Assembly (NCBI GenBank): GCA_000181795.3
Contig: CM012954.1
Location: 6,585,205-6,649,204, forward strand
From: Trichinella spiralis
Lineage: Eukaryota > Nematoda > Enoplea > Trichinellida > Trichinellidae
Reading direction: 5' to 3'
DNA: 64,000 nucleotides
Shown in pieces: positions 18,025 through 30,000 of the stretch. Below the pieces are notes generated by a model. The model did not search any database. It had not been told where the DNA came from and was given only the letters and a program-made list of their open reading frames with translations. The stretch's first letter is position 1, and the number at the start of each line of letters is the position of its first letter. Both the position numbers and the translations under genes were made by a program.

Positions 18025-20731
18025 ATGCAGCTCAAAGTCTATGAAAGTTATTTTAAAGTAAAATGTTTGTTTATTTTTGAAATATAAAGTTATATGATTA
18101 TTTTTTAGGAAACTTCGCGATACATTGAACATCACGGGGGATTGGCAACACATGGCATGCTTCTAGGCAGTTCTTTTAATGATGCAGTAATTATCTATCG
18201 CGCTCTGTTATTTAAAAATGAAGTGGATGTTTATTCAGAATTGAGAAGCATTTGGAACAGTCTTGTTGGAGGTAAGGAATCCTTTTTATAGCTTATTTTT
18301 TGTGTATTTTAATTTATTTCAGGTGTTGATATTGTGGGCATACTCATTTTGGAGACAGCAGAACAAAAGTTGCATGACAGTCATTCCATTATTTCAAAAT
18401 ATTTACATTTTATTAGAGAAAAAGTAATATATTAATTTAATTAGTTTATTTCGCGTGACTTGGGAAAAGTTTTACAGTTCATACCTGTAACTGCTGAACA
18501 TTTTGTGGTGGCAAAGCATTCTTCTGGCAGTGCTGATGTGCCAAATTTTTTTGCAGTAACCAGAACTGGGTCCATTGAGATGAACATAAATTTGGAGCCT
18601 GTAATCCCTCAATGGATCACAGCTCGAGAAATTCAATCTCAGCTCATCACGTTGAAAAGTTCATTAAAGTTGCAAGCTCAAATAGCTTTGGATTTACACA
18701 GCAGTAAAGGTTAGCGATTGTTATTTTTAATTCAGTACTTTATGATAAAACATTTATTTACGATAAAGCATTTCCTGCAGTATATCAACCTTTTAGTGAA
18801 TGTAGAAAAATGCACGATGAAAGCATTCGATCATTTGATTAGAAATATGAAGCAAGACAGTAATGTTTTCATTCATAAACCAAGCGAATCAATTTTTGGC
18901 ACAACATCAAAGAATGGTTTTTTAAACGGTTTGAAAGCAAATTCCACAGTTGGCGATTTACGAACTTTGGACGAAAATATGAATGGAGGCAAAAGTCGAT
19001 CATTGAACAGCATGATTCATTCGGTATAAATTTCATAGTCAAGAATAACATTGTTTGTTTGTCTTAATTATTTTAATTGAAACTATACCTAATTTGAATA
19101 TAAAGAAAAATTTTTAGTTTGTATTTTTCAAATGAATAGGCTGCATTTTTCAGAAAGTTATTCAACTTTCACATGGCAAGTTATTCACGCCTGATTTAAG
19201 TGATGACAACAAATTCGCGCTTATTGCTGATTCACAAAATAGTAAATGGATATTTTGTTGTCATATCAATATTTGGTTTAAAATTATATTTTTAGGAAAT
19301 TACAAAGTTTATTCAGTTCCAGTTAATTTAGAACCAGTGATTTGTTTACGGTCAGAAGTTGGAGTGAATGCAATTCACATCAACTTTGAAATAGCTATAA
19401 TTCGACTTTTAGAACAGGCCAAACAGTGTTTGTTGAAGAATTGTAATTTTGAAGTAATTAATTAGCAATTGCATTATTGTTGTGTAAATTAATAGAATTT
19501 CAATTTTTAGTTCTTAGAATTTCCAATACCAGAATTCACCTTGTTGCTTCCTCCACCAGCGCTGTTTTTCATCACCGTATGCCAGCCTCGGAACACCAGC
19601 GATTCAGATAATCGTAATTTTGTTGATTAACAAGCAAATATGCGTGCCTTTCAAAAATTTATAACAATTTAGTTGAATGGAGAAATGATTTGCATGCAGT
19701 GTGGAATTTGTCAACATTTCGCAGCGTATTTCGTCGGATGAATCGCTTTGTATTTTCTGACGATCCGCAATCACGTTTGAGAAACGTACATGAAGCGCTC
19801 ACTCCACCAGGAAGTACGGGAAAATGCTGCATTGTAACATAATCATACAATATTTTGTATCCTACTTTAAGAGGAATCGAATATGGCAACTGTTTATGGT
19901 TTGTATGAATATTATCATTATATGCAGGACGGTTTCGACGATCGTGGTTGGGGTTGTGCGTACCGAAGCTTGCAGACAATATGGTCATGGTTTATCCTGA
20001 ACGGTTATACAGAAAAGCCGGTTCCAAATCATAGGCAAATTCAACAAGCGCTTGCAGACATTGGTGACAAGCCGAAAAGTTTCGTTGGCACAAAACAGTG
20101 GATAGGATCTATGGAATTGAGCTACTGCATTGATCATCTATTGGGCGTCTGTTTATTTGATTTTATTTAAATTGAAAATGGGAATGAAATTTGCATAACT
20201 TCAGATTACGTGTCGAACGCTGTCACTGAATAGTCGTGAAGAACTGACTGATTGGGCTGAGGAATTGAGACGTCATTTTCATTCTGCAGGAACACCAGTA
20301 ATGATTGGTGAGCACATTTTTTAAAACAAAAATGTAAATATATAATTGAACATTTTATTCTTGTAATGTAAAGTGTTTGTTTATTTTTTATTCAAATTCA
20401 ACAGAATAGAAAGAGTGGAATTCATATGTATTTAAAAATTGTTTTCACGATATTTCAGGCGGAGGCAATCTTGCGCATACTATTCTCGGCGTTAGCATAG
20501 ATGAAGAAACGGGAGAAGCAAAATACCTGGTTTTAGACCCTCATTATGCCGGTGCAGAAGATTTGAAATCTATCACGCAAAAAGTATATTATTTTTGTTC
20601 AAATTGTTTGGTTGATCTTCTAACATCCGTTTTTAATTTTCAAGGGTTGGTGTGGCTGGAAAACGGTCGATTTTTGGAGCAGCGGTAGTTTTCACAATCT
20701 TCTGCTTCCTTTGCTACCCGACCAGCATTAA
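18025..20731 (+). CDS. ufsp2: Ufm1-specific protease 2 (UFSP2)
   Basis: Thirteen exons (18025–18057, 18109–18271, 18323–18423, 18478–18709, 18806–19023, 19154–19241, 19296–19453, 19511–19613, 19673–19813, 19872–20146, 20205–20307, 20459–20583, 20645–20731) total 1827 bases, giving 608 residues. The C-terminal peptidase domain is unmistakable: [17 protein letters not shown] with the catalytic Cys, [37 protein letters not shown] and LDPHY with the catalytic Asp and His, then GWCGW. The enzyme matures the ubiquitin-like modifier UFM1 and removes it from targets at the ER. The protein is longer than the human one (about 470 residues) because of its N-terminal half, which starts [17 protein letters not shown]. 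The first exon (33 bases, [11 protein letters not shown]) is the least certain. The stop codon overlaps AATAAA at 20730–20735. Confidence 0.93.
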
Positions 20732-20735
20732 TAAA
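20730..20735 (+). terminator. AATAAA overlapping the ufsp2 stop codon
   Basis: The stop TAA (20729–20731) shares two bases with AATAAA. If it is used, the 3' UTR would be only about 15–30 bases, which would fit in the 55 bases before the convergent gene's stop. Confidence 0.45.
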
Positions 20736-20785
20736 AATGAATAATAATTTCAATTAAATAATCACTTTTGAATTGTGATTGTTCA

Positions 20786-20791
20786 TTTATT
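20786..20791 (-). terminator. AATAAA overlapping the dnmt2 stop codon
   Basis: On the minus strand the last codons read CAA TAA A, so the TAA at 20787–20789 is contained in AATAAA. This mirrors the arrangement at the end of the convergent ufsp2. Confidence 0.45.
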
Positions 20792-22212
20792 GTCTGTTAA
20801 ATGTGTTTAAAATTGCCTGAATCAATTTGGAAACTACAAAAACATTTACACTACTTCCCAATAACTGATAACGCTGGCGAATGTTGATGTTTGCGGGGAA
20901 AACTTAAACCGGTAAATCAGATTTGAATAAAATAGAAAATTTTCAAAACATTATTACCAAAAGTTTCCGGAAAACCCATCAGTCGTTGTATTTCACTGGG
21001 GGTAAAGAATCGCAATTTTTCAGTACCATCTTGCATTTTGCACCTTAGAATCGATCCAGTTCCTTTGACGTAGCGACCATATCTGAAACAACATTTTTCA
21101 CAAAAGAGCATCACACCCAACTTGTGCTTTACCCTTTGGTGAAACAATTTGAAGAAGTATCATCTCTGCAGACAATATCCATACAATCTTTATGAATTAA
21201 AAGTCGTTCTGGAACCAAGTACTTCTGTAACTCTGTTTCTTGTAATGTGCACAAAAACTCGGAAATTGGCTTCGAACAAACCACTTTTGGACAATTGGAA
21301 AGTTGCTATAAAGAAATGATAAGGATGCAATTATGAGACGAGTAAGGTTTGCCGTACTTCACAAGCATCAACAGCAACAAGATCATCTACACTTTCATGT
21401 TCAGCAATTAAATAAGCCCGTTTTCGATGATTTGGAATGCCAAAGTCGTAGGGATCAAGTATAAAAATCTAAATTACACTGATGAAAATATACAAAATGA
21501 TCAATATAAATTAACAGTTCACCTTGCTGTTGTAGCCTTTCATTTCTAAAGTCTCGGTTAGGTTCGTACAAGCAACAGAATTGATAAATCCAGGAACATT
21601 TTCTAGCAATATATATTTTGGAAATGATTGCATTCTAAAATTTCACCTACTGTGTAATATATGACTTTAAAAGATTAGGTGTACTTCGTCAACACTTCAA
21701 TAATGTGAACAAAAGGTTCTGCACGTGAATCGTTCACATCCCGTCTGTTTCCACTTCTAAGCAAATTACCAAAATCGTTAATATAGTAAATATAACACAT
21801 TAACCTTCTTACAACATGAAAGGTTGACAGGGAGGAGAAAGCATCCAAAAATCAGACTGAAGTTGGTCTAATTCATTCCAAGTCAGCGACTGAAAATACC
21901 CCAGTTAATCAATTTAATAACAAATTTTAAAATCTTACACAAATATTTCTTCTTCTGAAAATATCTCCACCAAAATTTGCGACATATGTGCTATTGCAAG
22001 TTTCATCAATGTCGTACGCACCAACGGGAACGTATTTCACTTTAGAACCTGAAATGAAAGCAAAATTCGTTTCCAAAACATTCAGAACTTTTCAGTCTAA
22101 ACAAAAATATGCTTCAAGACAAAATTAAATTTCCCTTACATTGCAATGCAAGGCGGAAACCCCCAATTCCAGCAAACAATTCCAGAATTCGTGGTGTTCG
22201 TTCGTTCCTCAT
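20787..22212 (-). CDS. dnmt2: tRNA (cytosine-5) methyltransferase Dnmt2/TRDMT1
   Basis: Nine exons (22140–22212, 21939–22048, 21813–21889, 21685–21756, 21523–21634, 21358–21468, 21133–21305, 20958–21082, 20787–20902) total 969 bases, giving 322 residues. Motif I is LELFAGIGGFRLAL (S-adenosylmethionine binding), motif IV is SPPCQPF with the catalytic Cys, motif VI is LLENVPGF and motif VIII is GIPNHRKRAYL. The Dnmt2-specific CFTKGYGRYVKGTGS is present, followed by LRFFTPSEIQRLMGFP and QRYQLLGSSVNV (motif X). Dnmt2 methylates C38 of tRNA-Asp and a few other tRNAs, protecting them from cleavage. All catalytic elements are present, so it should be active. The gene is lost in Caenorhabditis, which bears on the organism's placement. 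Confidence 0.95.
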
Positions 22213-23427
22213 TATTGCCAGTTGTTACTTTTATTGTTTATGAATGTCTTTGAAATATATCAAAAAACATCAATCATTATCAAAATAGCAGTAAAATGAA
22301 TCATACTGAACTGTAAAACAAATACAATTGAAGATATTTTAATTGTCTGATATTTTGTGAAATGAATGACACAAAAGTACAAATTCCAAACAGTTTTTTT
22401 CACTTTATTGAATTATTATAAAGTGAGGTATTAATTAATTTGTTGCTAAGTTTAATAAATTTCATTCAATGAATTCCACGAAATATTAAAAAAAATGAAA
22501 CATATTGAAATTTTGTACATGAAAGCTACACTCAGCAATGTAAATGCAGAAATGAAGCATTACCTGCCATTGGCTGATTTTCAAAATTCGATGACCCCTA
22601 CATAATCGTAGTATGTGTAAAATATTAAATATAAACCAAAAAAATAAAACTCCTACTTTTCAATTACTGTACAAAAGTAGGTTTATTTCTGCATTCCCGC
22701 CAGTTCGCTACAGTAATGTTTCCCGCTTAAAAAATAGAAATCCTTGAAAGTAGTTTTATAAACCTGATATCGTATAAATAAGTAATGAAATGCTTGGCAA
22801 ATTGTTACAGAAGTTTTTACTCAGTATTTTCATTTATTTGATTCAAAATCATGACTAATGTAAACAATTTTACTTGATTATCCATAAAATAAGAATTTTC
22901 ATATTTGAATGCTGCATAAGTTACCTCCTTCTTTCAGACAGGATGATTTTGCGTTCAAGTTTTTTAAGTACGAATGAAAGCCAGCAACAGATGCTCTATA
23001 CGCTACCGCATGCGATATCAGTAAGCAATTTGATATTTTATAAGATTTTTCGTCTGATATATGATGTTTTATTGCTCAATTTTATACTGTTTTGCCTATT
23101 TTATTATCGAAGTCGTTCTTATGGTTTTCAATTAAATGATTGATTTTTTGAATTGAGTATCCAGTTTTTTAATTATAATAATGACTATTATTACAATTAG
23201 GCCAGAATATGATACATTTAAAGAAAAAGTATATGCAATTTTCAAAGGTTGTCAAAAACCCATTTTTTATTTTGAACTGACTTTGACGTTGACTATTGTA
23301 TAAGGAAATCCAAGACAGCATGTTATAAAGTGTCAGACAGAACAAATTAGAGTAACTGTTTAATGATAATGAGATTAGCGAAATGTAAATGAAGAATCAA
23401 TTATACTGTCTACAATTTTGCCTGCAA
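22213..23427. other. Intergenic region between dnmt2 and hikeshi
   Basis: AT-rich with no supported exon. A short + strand frame with ATG at 22944 reaches a possible splice donor near 23021 but matches nothing I recognise. It should contain the dnmt2 promoter and the hikeshi 3' end. Confidence 0.4.
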
Positions 23428-24367
23428 TTAATTTTTCCAGAAATTTGGATCCGCCGCCAGTCTCCGTGAAAATTGTTCGTACCAGCCTTGTACAACGTTC
23501 ACCGGAACATACGGCCCGTCAGCTTTGTTTACGATGTCTGCTTTATTAGCCGAAAATGACAAAGCATAGTTGAAAAAACTCTGAAGCATGTTTTGGGTGA
23601 ATTGCACAAAGTTGTCTGTTATCGGTGGATCCAGATCACCCACCGGCGTCAATGAAGTGATTGATGTAAGCGGTTCCACCGATATACCAAGCTGAACCAC
23701 AGTACTTGACTTGTTAAAACCCACAAAACCACCAGGTACGTTTGTTTGTGGAACTACTGAAAAAAATAATACTTGCCTTCTTCAGAAATTCATACTAATT
23801 GTAAATAGTGGATAAATTTTAAAAATTGTTATCATTATCTTACTCATTGACTTCAGCTTTGTCACTCTAAAAATAGCGCTCGGTTTTTCATTGCTTACAA
23901 AGCCTAGGTATAGCCAAGCTTGTTGTCCATCAGAGGAAGGATAGCACAGATATACTAAAAGCACATGTTAAGAATTTGAATTAGCACCTTTTGAAAGTTT
24001 CTACCAGCTCCACCATAGCCTTGTGGAAATGCTACTTGCCCTGTTAGCAAAACGATAATGTGGTTAACATGTTCGGCGTCGTCTAAACTGAAAACGCAAT
24101 GGGTGTCGTCAATTTGAGTGAAATTGGTTTGCACCTGAAACAACATTCAGTTGCTATACTCTCGAGGAATAGAACTGTTAATTAGGTTATATAATGTGAA
24201 ACAATACAGTTGAAGTTTATTTGCAGAAAACTCTATTGTATAATAATGCTTAACGTTCAGAATTTCTATCATGATAATTTCATTTTATTTTTATATTTAT
24301 ATACGTGAAATTTTATTTCTAATATTTATGAGCTTACCGCTCTTCCTGGTACAAGAACACCGAACAT
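23428..24367 (-). CDS. hikeshi: Hikeshi, nuclear import carrier of Hsp70
   Basis: Four exons (24338–24367, 24005–24134, 23844–23954, 23428–23756) sum to 600 bases, giving 199 residues against 197 in human. The N-terminus MFGVLVPGRA–VQTNF is followed by HIIVLLTGQVAFPQGYGGA, VYLCYPSSDGQQAW, LGFVSNEKPSAIFRVTKLK, VQLGISVEPL, FTQFTQ-like FVQFTQNMLQSFFNYA and the C-terminal WYEQFSRRLAADPNFWKN. Every conserved block of the family is present. Hikeshi binds nucleoporin FG repeats and carries ATP-bound Hsp70 into the nucleus during heat stress. The protein looks complete. Confidence 0.95.
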
Positions 24368-26378
24368 GCTTTACGAGTAAATGAAATTAAAAAAAAGTGA
24401 ATTAGGTTTACTGTAACTTGCAAGTACAATTGACTATTTATAAATTCAATTCTTCAAATTGTTTTTCATAAAATGTTGAACGTTTCAAATATGAAATATT
24501 AATAACATCAATTGAAGAATTGAACTGTGTATTTTGCATAGTGCAAAGTGAAGTGATTGAGCATGGTGAATTGAATTATTTCTTTTTCACAGTTTATTTT
24601 TGATTAGAATGAAATTCAGTATCCTATCAGAGTTATTAGAGAGCGTTGAAGAGATACGTTTAAAATTGTAGATTGTGAGAAGGATAATTTGCCATTGATA
24701 TTCAAAAAGTTCAATGAAATAAAAAATTGTTCTCATATTCATTTTCCATGTTTTTGTATTCAGTATATAATATGTTCAGCATGAAGAATGATAATGAATA
24801 TCAAAACTGTGTTCACTATTATCAAAGATGTTTGTTTGTTAATAAAATAGTTGTCAACATTCGCAGTAGTGAAGTTTCTAATGTTTTTTTCCTGCTTTTT
24901 CATACCAGCTTTATATCTGTTAACTGATGATTGTTTTGCTTGCATTTTTGAACAGCTGTCACAACGATGTAGCCAACAAGCCAGTGAATTGCAGATCGTT
25001 TCCAATGACGCGCGTGTGTTGTGTTAGCTTTGTCGGAAGTCGTCTGGCGCTTTCTATTTGCAGCCGCTGCTTTTTCTTTTTTTCCTTAATAAAAATCTCT
25101 CTTTGATATATATATATATATATATATACATATATTCAAGCATATATATCTGCGAGCAGGGTTTGAAATTTTTTTTACCAAGCAGAACGCACTTTTCGTG
25201 CCTGCTTTTAACAGGCGTAATCATTTCCTGTTGAATTGTGTGTGTTTTTTATGGCTTTTATTTGTTTTCTTTGTTGTAGTATGAAAAAATTTTTTTTATT
25301 ATATCAATTTTTACAAAAGAATTTTTTGCTTATTTTTTTAGCTTCGTGACTGCAGGTGGAATGCTTCTTCAACGTCTCGTCGGTCAAATTTGTCTTTGAA
25401 GTCTTTGGTAAGTGTTCATTTCGGTGTTTGATACTTTTTCACGCGTTCAAAATTTCATCTGTTGCAATTACAATAATAAGATGGCGAATATTTTTCACGC
25501 GCTTTTTTGTTTGTTCAACAAATTGTCTTTCATACTGTATCATTTGTTCAAATTAACCATTTTATTATCGTGAGGTTCAAAAATTATCATCAGTGAATTC
25601 ATTAATTTATTCCATATTTGCTTTGAGAATGGGATTTTCCTTTTCAAAGATTCTTGTGGAGCTGATGGGCAAGCTTAGTGTAGTAGATTTTGACTGTTTC
25701 GGGTGACAAATTGGTAAGTTTGGGTATTTTGGCAACGAATGAAAAAAAATTAGCATATCAAATAAATTGTTTGATTTATGTGTCAATGTAAGCTATTTGT
25801 ACTTTTGTTCGTCAAGTGGATTAAGATGTCAACAGTGAAGTGATGTGAGATTTTTGTCATTGCCGAATAGCAGAGATATGCAATCTCGAATTGATCAGTG
25901 TCGTTGATGTTATTTTTGTTTTTATTATTATTCCAACATTATCAAGCTAAAATTATTCTCTATGAAAAAGCAAGAAAACAGTTGCTATGGAAGTGTTCAA
26001 GTGTTTATTTATTTGTTTATTAGTTAGGTGGTTAGTTAGTACACAGATAGAAGATGTCAGTTGGCTTTCGTCGTGTTATTTATTACAATAACAGTGTTCG
26101 AATGAATGACAATTGGAACCACGTCGAGCCAGGTAGAAATTTTCTACCTGTGATATATTGCCAATATTGTCAATAGCAGCAGGCAATTATAATAAGTGGT
26201 GAATATTTATTTTTTAAATCATGAACAAAATAAGAAAAATAAATTGTATCATATATAAGGAATTTGACCAGACATACAGACATACAGACAGACTGACAGA
26301 CAGATAAATTATATTATGATAATTGAATACTTAGAATAAATCTAAGATCAGTAAATATGAGACGAAGTAGGAAGACTA
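24368..26378. other. Upstream region of hikeshi and possible leader exons on the + strand
   Basis: No firm gene. From about 24.7 kb the + strand becomes T-rich. A TA microsatellite lies at about 25105–25128. Two exon-like stretches with good splice signals (25358–25410 and 26053–26131) are discussed under findings. The tail (26270–26305) holds a CAGA-type short tandem repeat. Confidence 0.4.
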
Positions 26379-26762
26379 CTACTCGTCGGATTCTTCGGAT
26401 TCATCCTCACTATCTATGTTCACCAGAGCATTCCAAATGGCCAAGCATACCTTTATACAGTTGTCTTCGGATAGATTGTTGAAGTCTATTTGCAAAGTGA
26501 AAACGTCTTTATCTGGATTGTAGAAGAGGTACGGCTCTCCGATGTAATCTTTATTATCCATCGATTGCTGGTGTTCCACAATTCGTTCAACTTGTTCCAT
26601 GTTGTAGTGAGTTTCATTCAAGAATTGGATGAGTTCCTCTTTTTCTCGGGAGGTCTCCCAATGGTCCAACAGGTATCTGGCCATGTGCAGGAAAATTGCC
26701 AACACGACCAGCCACAGCATCAAGTCGACATTGTCAAAATCGAGAATTCTCCAGTCTTCCAT
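26379..26762 (-). CDS. Orphan single-pass membrane protein with acidic tail (127 aa)
   Basis: One uninterrupted frame from the ATG complementary to 26760–26762 to the stop at 26379–26381. Residues about 12–30 form a hydrophobic helix (VDLMLWLVVLAIFLHMARYL). A charged, probably helical segment follows (SREKEELIQFLNETHYNMEQVERIVEHQQ), then a more globular stretch and a strongly acidic end (DSEDESEESDE). The codon pattern and the absence of stops over 127 codons in a region this AT-rich argue for a real gene. I recognise no family. It may lie inside a large + strand intron. A TTTTATAC stretch lies just upstream at 26831–26838, and a 33-bp repeat array lies beyond it. Confidence 0.6.
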   Translation of the reverse strand: MEDWRILDFDNVDLMLWLVVLAIFLHMARYLLDHWETSREKEELIQFLNETHYNMEQVERIVEHQQSMDNKDYIGEPYLFYNPDKDVFTLQIDFNNLSEDNCIKVCLAIWNALVNIDSEDESEESDE

Positions 26763-26847
26763 CGTGTGTAAGTTTGTACCACCGACAAACGAAAACGATA
26801 GAAATGGAAATTTGAACTGGAATTCGCTCTTTTTATACTAGTCGGTT

Positions 26848-26930
26848 TAGTTTAAATTTAAACGTTTTTAGTTTTAGCTTTAGTTTAAATTTAAACGTTT
26901 TTAGTTTTAGTTTTAGTTTAAATTTAAAAC
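26848..26930. repeat. Three 33-bp tandem repeats, each with a 14-bp palindrome
   Basis: GTTTAAATTTAAAC occurs at 26850–26863 and 26883–26896, and with one extra A at 26916–26930, at exactly 33-base spacing. The units are separated by GTTTTTAGTTTTAG-type sequence. The array lies about 90–170 bases upstream of the orphan gene's start codon. Confidence 0.85.
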
Positions 26931-26953
26931 TTTTTCACTTTAAAATATTGAAA

Positions 26954-26955
<2 letters not shown>

Positions 26956-27005
<50 letters not shown>
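26956..27005. repeat. (TA)n microsatellite
   Basis: About 25 uninterrupted TA units, following the palindromic 33-bp array. Confidence 0.9.
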
Positions 27006-27010
<5 letters not shown>

Positions 27011-30000
27011 GAAAATAAAAAATTAAATTAAAAAAAATCATTCCAAGGGTACGGTAGTGCAGGTGAAAAATGACAGTTTCTCTTCAACTCGACCAGCGTA
27101 GTAGCATTGTGTTTACGCTTGGTTTCGTGCCAAGATTGGAAATATTTGTTTTTATTTATTCATAAAATCACATATATATTGTCTGTCTGGTCAACTTGGT
27201 GCGTTGGTTAATTTTTCTCTGCTTTTGCTGTCCAGGGAAATACGAAAACTGATGCTCACTATTACGTATTATAAATCGCTTTTCAATCTACCATTTAATT
27301 TAGCTTCCTGTTATTATTGATTGTGAAAAAGTTGATTTTAACTAAATGAATATACATATAGATAGACAGATATATGTACATGTAGGTATGTGTGTGGGAG
27401 GGGGGGTTGTAATTTTATTAAAATGAATTATGACTTTGAATCAACACGTTGTATTTGTATCATTAGGAAAGCAGAGTAAAAATATTTCAATAAGACAAAG
27501 AGAAAGATAGAGAGAATATTTTTTTAATTTGATGTGTGTGCAATAAAATTGTCTCATAAGAAAGCTATCAGATCGAGTGAAAAGATTTTTTGAGAAATAA
27601 ATACTCATTAATTTGACTTGAAGGATTATGTCTCTGTGGCAAGGATGAATTTTATATGTTAGTTTATTTATTAATTATGATCATGTTGTTGTTTTATTTT
27701 TTTTCAAATTTATGAATTTCAGTTTTCATATATCAAACAAGTGATACGTTGAATAATGATAATAATAATAATAGTAATAATAGTTTCTTGCCTTTATTGG
27801 TTAAATGTACTCAGTCGTCGGTTTGAAATTGATTTAACGGTTGTGTAAACGGCTTCGTCTTTAATCAATTAAGTATAGCATCGGCCGTAAACTGCGAACA
27901 TTGGTCTGGTACGTCAATTTTTAATCATAATTTTGTCGAATAACACAAAATATAATTTTTTGATTTTATTTTCTTCGTCAACAATGATTATAGGAATAAA
28001 ATTTAAAAATAAAAATTGTTTTGTAATTAAATTTTAATATTTGTTTTTTGATATGATTTTGTTCACGAATTATTTTTGATTATGATTATGGTGGTGACTT
28101 GTTGTTTTCTATAACAAAACGGTAGGCGTTAATTTTTGTTTGAATAGATTATTACTGTGGCTTTAAATGTAAATTTTGTTGTTGTTGTTGTTGATGATCG
28201 TTAAAAGCTAATGGCATGCTATTGATCCGCTTCTGTTTATCCTAAACGGACAATTGAATGAGTGAAAGGGAGAAGAAGAGTCATCGTGACCATGACAGTT
28301 GTGTGTTAATTTCAGCACCATTTCCGGCAGCAACAACAACAATCCCCACCTTTGCCCATTGCCCAATAAGAATATTAATATTAATAATATGAGCTGCTTA
28401 TAGGTTTAGGTTATTTTTGCTTTTCAAAGTTTCTTTTTTATTGTCATCTTCACAGAATTCTATTGGTATGAAATATATATATATCTATTACATTATAAGC
28501 AGAATGGAAATTATGATTTGATAAATAAGAAATATTAAAATTTTTCCCTTTGAGAAGAGGAGATGTTTCTTTCCAATGGCAACAGGTTCAAATATTTTGC
28601 CATTGCATGTCACCTTGAACTGGTTATTATAAAATGCGTCATCAATTTTTTCCATCTGTCCGGCGCTTGCTTTGTTGTTGTGCTTGGATTGGCTGACGCC
28701 GGCTTGCCAGCTGTTAATATGTCAGCAGTCATTTTATAATTTCAGAACTTTGTTTTCAGTGTGTGTATTTATCCGATTTGGATCTGCAATCAGTGTGCTG
28801 CTCTGCTCGTTTAGGCTTTTGTTGGCTTAGCTTTTTTGCGTTTAGCTTTCTTTTCACTTGTATGTTTGTTTGTTTGTTTGTTGTTTAGCACGTGACGACG
28901 GAAGGGATTATTATTCAAATTTTATTTTACTTTTTCGCTTCTTCTTTTGGTAAGATAAGAATAATATGATTGTATTTATATTTGAAATGGTTACTGTAGC
29001 CGTTGTTATATTTCTACAAAAATGAGTAAAAAGAAATTTATTTACTCTTTTATTATTATTATTATTATTATGGTTTGTTTTGTTTCAAAAGCATAAAATA
29101 TAGGTGTTTTATAAATTGTGCACTTGATTTTACGCGTTTTTGTTAGAAAATTTGAAATTTATTTGCCTCATTTGAAAGTGATCAAAAATAGAGCTTGCAT
29201 TTAATAATGGTTGTTGAATTGTTGTTATTGTTTTTTTTCTCTTATTTATTTATTTATGTTGTTAGCATGTGAGGAATAATTGTCAGCTAAATTCACTGTT
29301 TCGTTTGTTTCACTTCTTCGGCTAGATCGATGCCCACCAAGCTGGGCGGATTTGGCTCTGTGCTGTTCGGGAGCCGCTTTTTAGCATCTCTTTTTCTCTT
29401 TCTCTATCGCTTGATGGAACAGCTTCTGACAGGTGCTTGCTTGTCGGCTTTGCAACGTCGTTTCTCTCTTCTCCATCTAGCCAGCCAGTTAGCTAGCTAA
29501 CAAGCTAACCAAGCCGACGAGCTAACTAATATTTCATTTTGCAAAAATGATCAATTCGTTCGTGTTGTTGTTTTCCGCCTTTTTTTTTCCTCTTCTTCTC
29601 CCTCGGTGGAATTTTTTTCAAAAATTATCACTAAACTCTGACAATTCGAATTTTTTCAACACATACACACTGCCTGTTGTTTGTTTGTGAACAAAAAAAA
29701 GATATGCAAATGTTTCTTTGTTGCATGTGAACGAAATTTGGTACGTTTTTTTTCTATTTTATTCATTCAATCGTTACGTTCGAAATTTCTCTAGTTTTTA
29801 CACTTTCTTATTAATAATAATTTATTCAACCTATATATATTTTTTTTCTTTCAAAAATTAAATCACAACATCGAACGTGAAGGTTTTTTTTTATACAAAT
29901 TGAATGCTCATTTACTGATGTGCAGGTTCTGTATTACTTTTTTCTCGTCAATTTTTGTATGTCATGTCGGTCAAGGAGGATCAAAAAAAACTTTATGCTA

